7,668 bases of DNA from Gammaproteobacteria bacterium (GTDB lineage Bacteria; Pseudomonadota; Gammaproteobacteria; J113). The notes below the pieces were generated by a model, which made no database searches, was not told where the DNA came from, and worked only from the letters and a program-made list of their open reading frames with translations. The stretch lies in assembly GCA_003694425.1 (NCBI GenBank), contig RFJX01000038.1, positions 1-7,668 of the forward strand, given 5' to 3'. Positions 5,822-7,668 of the stretch are shown one piece after another (position 1 is the stretch's first letter; the number at the start of each line of letters is the position of its first letter). Both the position numbers and the translations under genes were made by a program.

Positions 5822-6765
5822 CAGCCGGCCTCCAGGATGATGTGACTGAGCATCCCCAGCAGCCCGAGCAGATAGGCGAAGCCGAGGAAGCGCGGGGCCT
5901 GGAACAGGCGCATCTTGGCCACCACCGTCTCCAGCAGGGCCAGCAGCAGGCCGAGGCCGGCCAGCTTGGCGGCAATCGAGAGCGCGCCGACGGCCAGCGC
6001 CGTCCGGCTGAGGTCCTCGGCGATACCGAAGGGAAGGAAGATATTGGCGAGCAGGACCGCGTAGGCCATCAGCTTGATCTGCGCCGCCCACTCGATCAGG
6101 GCCAGGTGATGGCCGCTGTACTCCAGGACCATGGCCTCGTGGATCATGGTCAGCTCGAGGTGAGTGGCCGGGTTGTCCACCGGCAGCCGTCCGGTCTCGG
6201 CGATGGCCACCAGTAGCAGGGCGGCGCCGGCGAAGAGGAAGGAGGGGCGCAGCACCAGCCCGCTGTGGAGAGTGAAGTCGATGGCTTGGGAGAGGTTGGT
6301 GGTCCCGGCGCTCACCGCCAGGGTGAAGACCGCCATCAGCATCGCCGGCTCGGCCAGCGAGGCCACCGTCATCTCCCGGGAGGACCCCATGCCGCCGAAG
6401 GCGGTGCCGATGTCCAGGGCCGCCAGGGCGGTGAAGAAACGACCGAGGGCGAAGAAGCCGACCAGGACGATGACGTCGGCGATGGCGGCGGTGGGCAGAT
6501 GCACCGCGATCAGCGGCACCACCACGGCGACCAGGAGGGTGGACCCGAAGACGATGTAGGGGGCACCGCGGAAGACCCACGAGGCACCCTCGGCCACCAC
6601 GGTCTGCTTGCGCATCAGCTTCGCCAGGTCGCGGTAGGGCTGCAGGGGGGAGGGGCCGCGACGGTTGGCCAGGCGCGCCTTGAACCACCGGACCCAGCCC
6701 GCCAGCAGCGGCGCGCCGGTGATGAAGAGGAGGGTCTGCAGCAGTGCCAGCAGCCAGAACTTCAT
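5821..6765 (-). CDS. hyfC: HyfC-type membrane subunit (NuoH homologue)
   Basis: A 314-residue NuoH-like protein with about eight membrane helices, the usual length for HyfC/HycD. It anchors the soluble NuoB/NuoD-like module to the membrane and, in complex I, forms much of the quinone chamber. Signature regions are present: ANRRGPSPLQPYRDLAKLMR (33-52), comparable to the NuoH RIGPNRVGP segment; GGMGSSREMTVASLAEPAM (124-142); and AIAETGRLPVDNPATHLELT (187-206) followed by MIHEAMVLEYSG (207-218), a glutamate-rich loop comparable to the NuoH AE-NRxPFDLPEAEAEL region. The charged loops facing the redox subunits are therefore intact, which argues for a functional complex. The ATG at 6765 overlaps the hyfB stop as ATGA, with only a weak GGGTGG upstream, so translation is probably coupled. 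Confidence 0.94.
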   Translation of the reverse strand: MKFWLLALLQTLLFITGAPLLAGWVRWFKARLANRRGPSPLQPYRDLAKLMRKQTVVAEGASWVFRGAPYIVFGSTLLVAVVVPLIAVHLPTAAIADVIVLVGFFALGRFFTALAALDIGTAFGGMGSSREMTVASLAEPAMLMAVFTLAVSAGTTNLSQAIDFTLHSGLVLRPSFLFAGAALLLVAIAETGRLPVDNPATHLELTMIHEAMVLEYSGHHLALIEWAAQIKLMAYAVLLANIFLPFGIAEDLSRTALAVGALSIAAKLAGLGLLLALLETVVAKMRLFQAPRFLGFAYLLGLLGMLSHIILEAG

Positions 6766-7668
6766 GTCACCACCCAGAGCAGGAAGATGAGGGTGAAGAA
6801 GGAATAGCCCAGGTAGATCCGGACGTTGCCGGTCTGCAGCCGGCTCGCCAGCCGCGCGAGCCAGAGCACGCCCTTGCGCACGGGGAGATAGAGCAAGGGC
6901 CAGGCGTGGTCCTCCACCTGTAACCGGTAGTGCAGGGAGCGGCTGGCCATGGAGGCCACCGGAGGGTTGTTCTCCTCGATCTGCTCTACCGTGCGCCAGG
7001 CGCCGCTGAAGATCCGCCGGAACGGCATCGCGAAGGCGGTGGCGGAATACTGCATGCGGTGGGTCAGGCCACCGAAGCCGCAGTCCCAGGCAGCGACCCC
7101 GGTGCGGATGGTCTTGCCCCGCGGGTGCATCGCCAGCCAGGCGATCGCCCATACGGCCACCAGAGCGGCGAAGACCAGGGGGGCCGCATAGGAGGCGACC
7201 CGGGGCGAGACCGGCGTCAGCCACAGCCAGCCCTGGGCCGAGGCGCTGGGCAGCCCCTGTCCGAGCAGCTGCGCTGCGATACGTTCTAGCGCGGTGATGG
7301 TGGTGGTGGGCAGCAGACCGAAGACCAGGCAGAGGGCGGCCAGGATGCTCTGCCCTGCGCGCATCCCGGCGGAGGGCATGCGTGCACGCCCGGCGCGATG
7401 GGTACGCGGCTTGCCCAGGAAAGTGATGCCGTAGACCTTGACGAAACAGGCGGCTGCCAGCGCACCGGTCAGGGCCAGCGCCGCCGCGGTGGTCGGGATC
7501 AGGCTGCGCAGGACGCCGCTCTGCAGGGATGAGACCTGCAGCGCCGCCTGAAAGGTCAGCCACTCGGAAACGAAGCCGTTGAAGGGGGGCAGGGCGGAGA
7601 TGCTGATACAGCCGATGAGGAAGAAGAAGGCGGTGTGCGGCATGCCGTGGATGAGGCCGCCCATCCGT
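6762..7668 (-). CDS. hyfB: HyfB-type antiporter-like membrane subunit (NuoL family), 5' end missing
   Basis: The C-terminal 302 codons of a NuoL/MrpA-type proton channel subunit; the frame runs off the right edge of the window. HyfB is about 670 residues in E. coli, so a little less than half is visible. The visible part starts in the GGLIHGMPHTAFFF segment and carries the family motif ALPPFNGFVSEW early on. A membrane lysine lies in FVKVYGITFLG. The long HyfB-specific tail has WDCGFGGLTHRMQYSATAFA and the following MPFRRIFSGAWRTVE. A final helix sits at the very C-terminus. About five helices are in view. The ATG at 7664 is internal: the preceding codon is in frame and the family sequence continues upstream. 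The gene heads the visible part of the operon. Any hyfA-like ferredoxin gene or promoter would lie outside the window. Confidence 0.92.
   Translation of the reverse strand, partial: RMGGLIHGMPHTAFFFLIGCISISALPPFNGFVSEWLTFQAALQVSSLQSGVLRSLIPTTAAALALTGALAAACFVKVYGITFLGKPRTHRAGRARMPSAGMRAGQSILAALCLVFGLLPTTTITALERIAAQLLGQGLPSASAQGWLWLTPVSPRVASYAAPLVFAALVAVWAIAWLAMHPRGKTIRTGVAAWDCGFGGLTHRMQYSATAFAMPFRRIFSGAWRTVEQIEENNPPVASMASRSLHYRLQVEDHAWPLLYLPVRKGVLWLARLASRLQTGNVRIYLGYSFFTLIFLLWVVT

Noticed and set aside
5148..5975. Upstream extension of the hyfF reading frame
   Set aside because: The in-frame translation over hyfE and hyfC is Pro/Arg/Gly-rich nonsense, while the sequence from ATG at 5147 matches the family N-terminus and has a ribosome binding site.
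5822..6688. Upstream extension of the hyfE reading frame
   Set aside because: It lies over hyfC in another frame and is low-complexity Arg/Gly/Pro. The HyfE-like sequence begins at ATG 5821.
6766..7563. Upstream extension of the hyfC reading frame
   Set aside because: It lies over hyfB in another frame and has no membrane or domain pattern. The HyfC-like sequence begins at ATG 6765.
1..7668. CRISPR arrays, tRNA or rRNA genes, insertion sequences, long direct repeats
   Set aside because: Nothing of the kind was seen on either strand. The window is filled by protein genes with gaps of at most 15 bases.

Overview
The window looks like chromosomal DNA of a GC-rich gammaproteobacterium. The protein set fits this: SecF matches gammaproteobacterial SecF, and SirB2 and YcgL are small families found mainly in Gammaproteobacteria. 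Base composition is roughly mid-60s percent GC by eye. A sulfur-oxidising or Chromatiales-type lineage is my guess from the respiratory cluster, not something the sequence proves. Coding density is close to 100 percent: no gap between genes exceeds 15 bases, so no promoter can be placed inside the window.

Left part (1-1572, plus strand): the 3' end of secF, then sirB2 and ycgL, packed head to tail. SecF is the export-motor subunit of the Sec system. The two followers are a small membrane protein and a small cytosolic protein, neither with an established biochemical role. The secF start lies outside the window.

Right part (1582-7668, minus strand, read from right to left): one compact operon of complex I / hydrogenase-4 type genes in the order hyfB (5' end cut off at the window edge), hyfC, hyfE, hyfF, hyfG, hyfI. 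The first five overlap by 1-4 bases; only hyfI has its own short spacer and ribosome binding site. HyfB and HyfF are antiporter-like (NuoL/M/N-type) membrane subunits, HyfC is NuoH-like, HyfE carries the NuoK-like part, HyfG is a fused NuoC-NuoD type large subunit, and HyfI is the NuoB-type small subunit.

The main point of interest is that this is very probably not a hydrogenase. HyfG has lost all four cysteines that hold the nickel-iron site (CGIC has become SGDT, and the C-terminal CxxC has become SYAG), and it ends exactly where a hydrogenase large subunit would be cut during maturation. HyfI keeps the four cysteines for its proximal iron-sulfur cluster, and the membrane subunits keep the charged residues of proton channels. 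No ferredoxin-like subunit (HyfH/NuoI) and no HyfD lie in the visible operon. This matches the class described as energy-converting hydrogenase-related (Ehr) complexes, whose electron donor, acceptor and physiological role are, to my knowledge, unresolved.

The two operons converge at 1572/1582 with 9 bases between stop codons. A composite hairpin spans that junction.
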